Shown piece by piece: positions 5,249 to 6,111 of a stretch of 6,111 nucleotides of DNA. A program made the position numbers and the translations under genes. Within the stretch, counting starts at the first letter, position 1, and every line of letters begins with the position of its first letter. Source of the DNA: JACRBK01 sp964427955 (GTDB lineage Bacteria > Chloroflexota > Anaerolineae > Aggregatilineales > Aggregatilineaceae); the NCBI GenBank assembly GCA_964427955.1, contig CAYRWY010000362.1:1-6111 (forward strand), given 5' to 3'. A model generated the notes under the pieces. That model was not told the origin of the DNA. It saw nothing but the letters and a program-made list of their open reading frames with translations, and did not search any database.

Positions 5249-6111
5249 ATGTCCGATCTGATCAGTTTCTTTTCAGAGCGCAAGTCGCACATGGTCGAGG
5301 AACTGCGGCGGCTGGTCGCCTTCGAGTCGCCGTCCACGAGCAAGGAATACGTGGATCGCCTGGGGCAGTATCTCGCCGGGGCGTGCCGGGAGCTGGGCGC
5401 CGACGTCACGATCTATCCCCGCGAACAGGTGGGCGACCTGGTGTTCGCCACCTGGAACGCTCACGCGCCGGGCAAGCCGATCCTGCTGGTGACCCACATC
5501 GACACGGTGTGGCCGGTGGGCACGCTGCAAACCATGCCGCTGCGCGAAGAGGGCGATCTGTTGTACGGGCCGGGCGTGCTGGACATGAAGGGCGGCGTGG
5601 TCGTGGCGCTGGAAACGATCCGGGGCCTGCGCGAGCGCGGCGAACTGCCGCATCGCCCGATCTGGCTGCTCTTCAACACCGACGAGGAAACCGGCAGCAC
5701 CTATTCACGCGAGCTGATCTGCGAAAAAGCCACCCAATCCGGGCTGGTGCTGGTCATGGAACCCGCCGCCGATGGCGAAGCCTTCAAGACGTGGCGCAAG
5801 GGGATCGGGCAGTGGACGATCCGCGCTCAGGGGTTGGCGTCTCATGCCGGGCAGGCGCCGGAAAAAGGGATCAACGCCGTGATCGAGATCGCCCACCAGG
5901 CGTTGTATCTGCACAGCCTGAACGATTATCAGAACGGGACCTCGGTCTCGGTGACGGTCATCAACGGCGGCATCGCGGTCAACGTCATCCCGCCGGAAGC
6001 GTCATTGTCCATCGACGTGCGCTTCACGAAAGTCTCCGAAGCGTCGCGCATCGAGGCCGGGATCGCGGCGATTGGCCCGAACGTGCCGGGCGCAACGGTG
6101 ACGGTCGAGGG
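5249..6111 (+). CDS. M20-family metallopeptidase, second paralogue (3' end beyond window)
   Basis: This has the same family and motif order as the peptidase at 2151, with 287 complete codons visible before the window ends. Visible active-site residues are His83 and Asp85 (THIDTVWP), bridging Asp112 (GPGVLDMKGG), Glu146 and Glu147 in TDEETGS (base and metal ligand), metal ligand Glu171 (VMEPAADG), and His199 (ASHAGQAPEKG) of the lid domain. The C-terminal metal-binding histidine would lie past the window end. No signal peptide: MSDLISFFSERKSHM is a soluble helix. Over residues 61-151 an ungapped hand comparison with the other copy gives about 56 identities in 91. The ATG at 5249 has GAGG four bases upstream and its own likely promoter, so it is probably regulated separately from the first copy. 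Expected role: cytoplasmic hydrolysis of a peptide or N-acyl amino acid amide bond. Confidence 0.95.
   Translation, partial: MSDLISFFSERKSHMVEELRRLVAFESPSTSKEYVDRLGQYLAGACRELGADVTIYPREQVGDLVFATWNAHAPGKPILLVTHIDTVWPVGTLQTMPLREEGDLLYGPGVLDMKGGVVVALETIRGLRERGELPHRPIWLLFNTDEETGSTYSRELICEKATQSGLVLVMEPAADGEAFKTWRKGIGQWTIRAQGLASHAGQAPEKGINAVIEIAHQALYLHSLNDYQNGTSVSVTVINGGIAVNVIPPEASLSIDVRFTKVSEASRIEAGIAAIGPNVPGATVTVE

Overview
The window is a GC-rich bacterial chromosomal segment with densely packed genes and one repeat-bearing convergent intergenic region. The GC-rich codon use, the exported proteins of unknown family and the CCTCACCCC/CCCCTCTCC-type intergenic palindrome recall Chloroflexota (Anaerolineae-like) genomes. 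That placement is an impression: there is no rRNA or marker gene here to confirm it.

Layout. Positions 1-82 look like the last codons of an upstream gene. A strong Shine-Dalgarno and an ATG at 97 follow, opening a 414-residue exported protein of unknown family. After a 100-nt gap comes a tight three-gene plus-strand cluster. It encodes a class I SAM-dependent methyltransferase (1442-2164), a cytoplasmic M20-family di-metal peptidase/deacylase (2151-3296, overlapping the methyltransferase by 14 nt) and a 2H phosphoesterase/2'-5' RNA ligase-like protein (3300-4028, 3 nt after the peptidase). A 311-nt convergent intergenic region (4029-4339) holds a nested palindrome with two perfect hairpins inside an outer stem, flanked on one side by an A8 tract. 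This could terminate the minus-strand gene. A small secreted beta-rich protein with a PPC-like domain is on the minus strand (4340-5158). It is divergent from a second, truncated-by-window M20 peptidase (5249-6111+), a clear paralogue of the first. The 90-nt divergent spacer has overlapping back-to-back -10 elements.

How the genes may work together. The methyltransferase, peptidase and 2H protein are probably co-transcribed, judged from the overlap and the 3-nt spacing, but their substrates cannot be read from sequence. The two M20 enzymes keep every recognisable metal and catalytic residue in the parts visible, and most likely hydrolyse amide bonds of small peptides or N-acyl amino acids in the cytoplasm. 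I see no mobile-element gene, CRISPR array, tRNA or rRNA. I do not see a convincing new multi-gene system. The least explained items are the nested palindrome and the two exported proteins.
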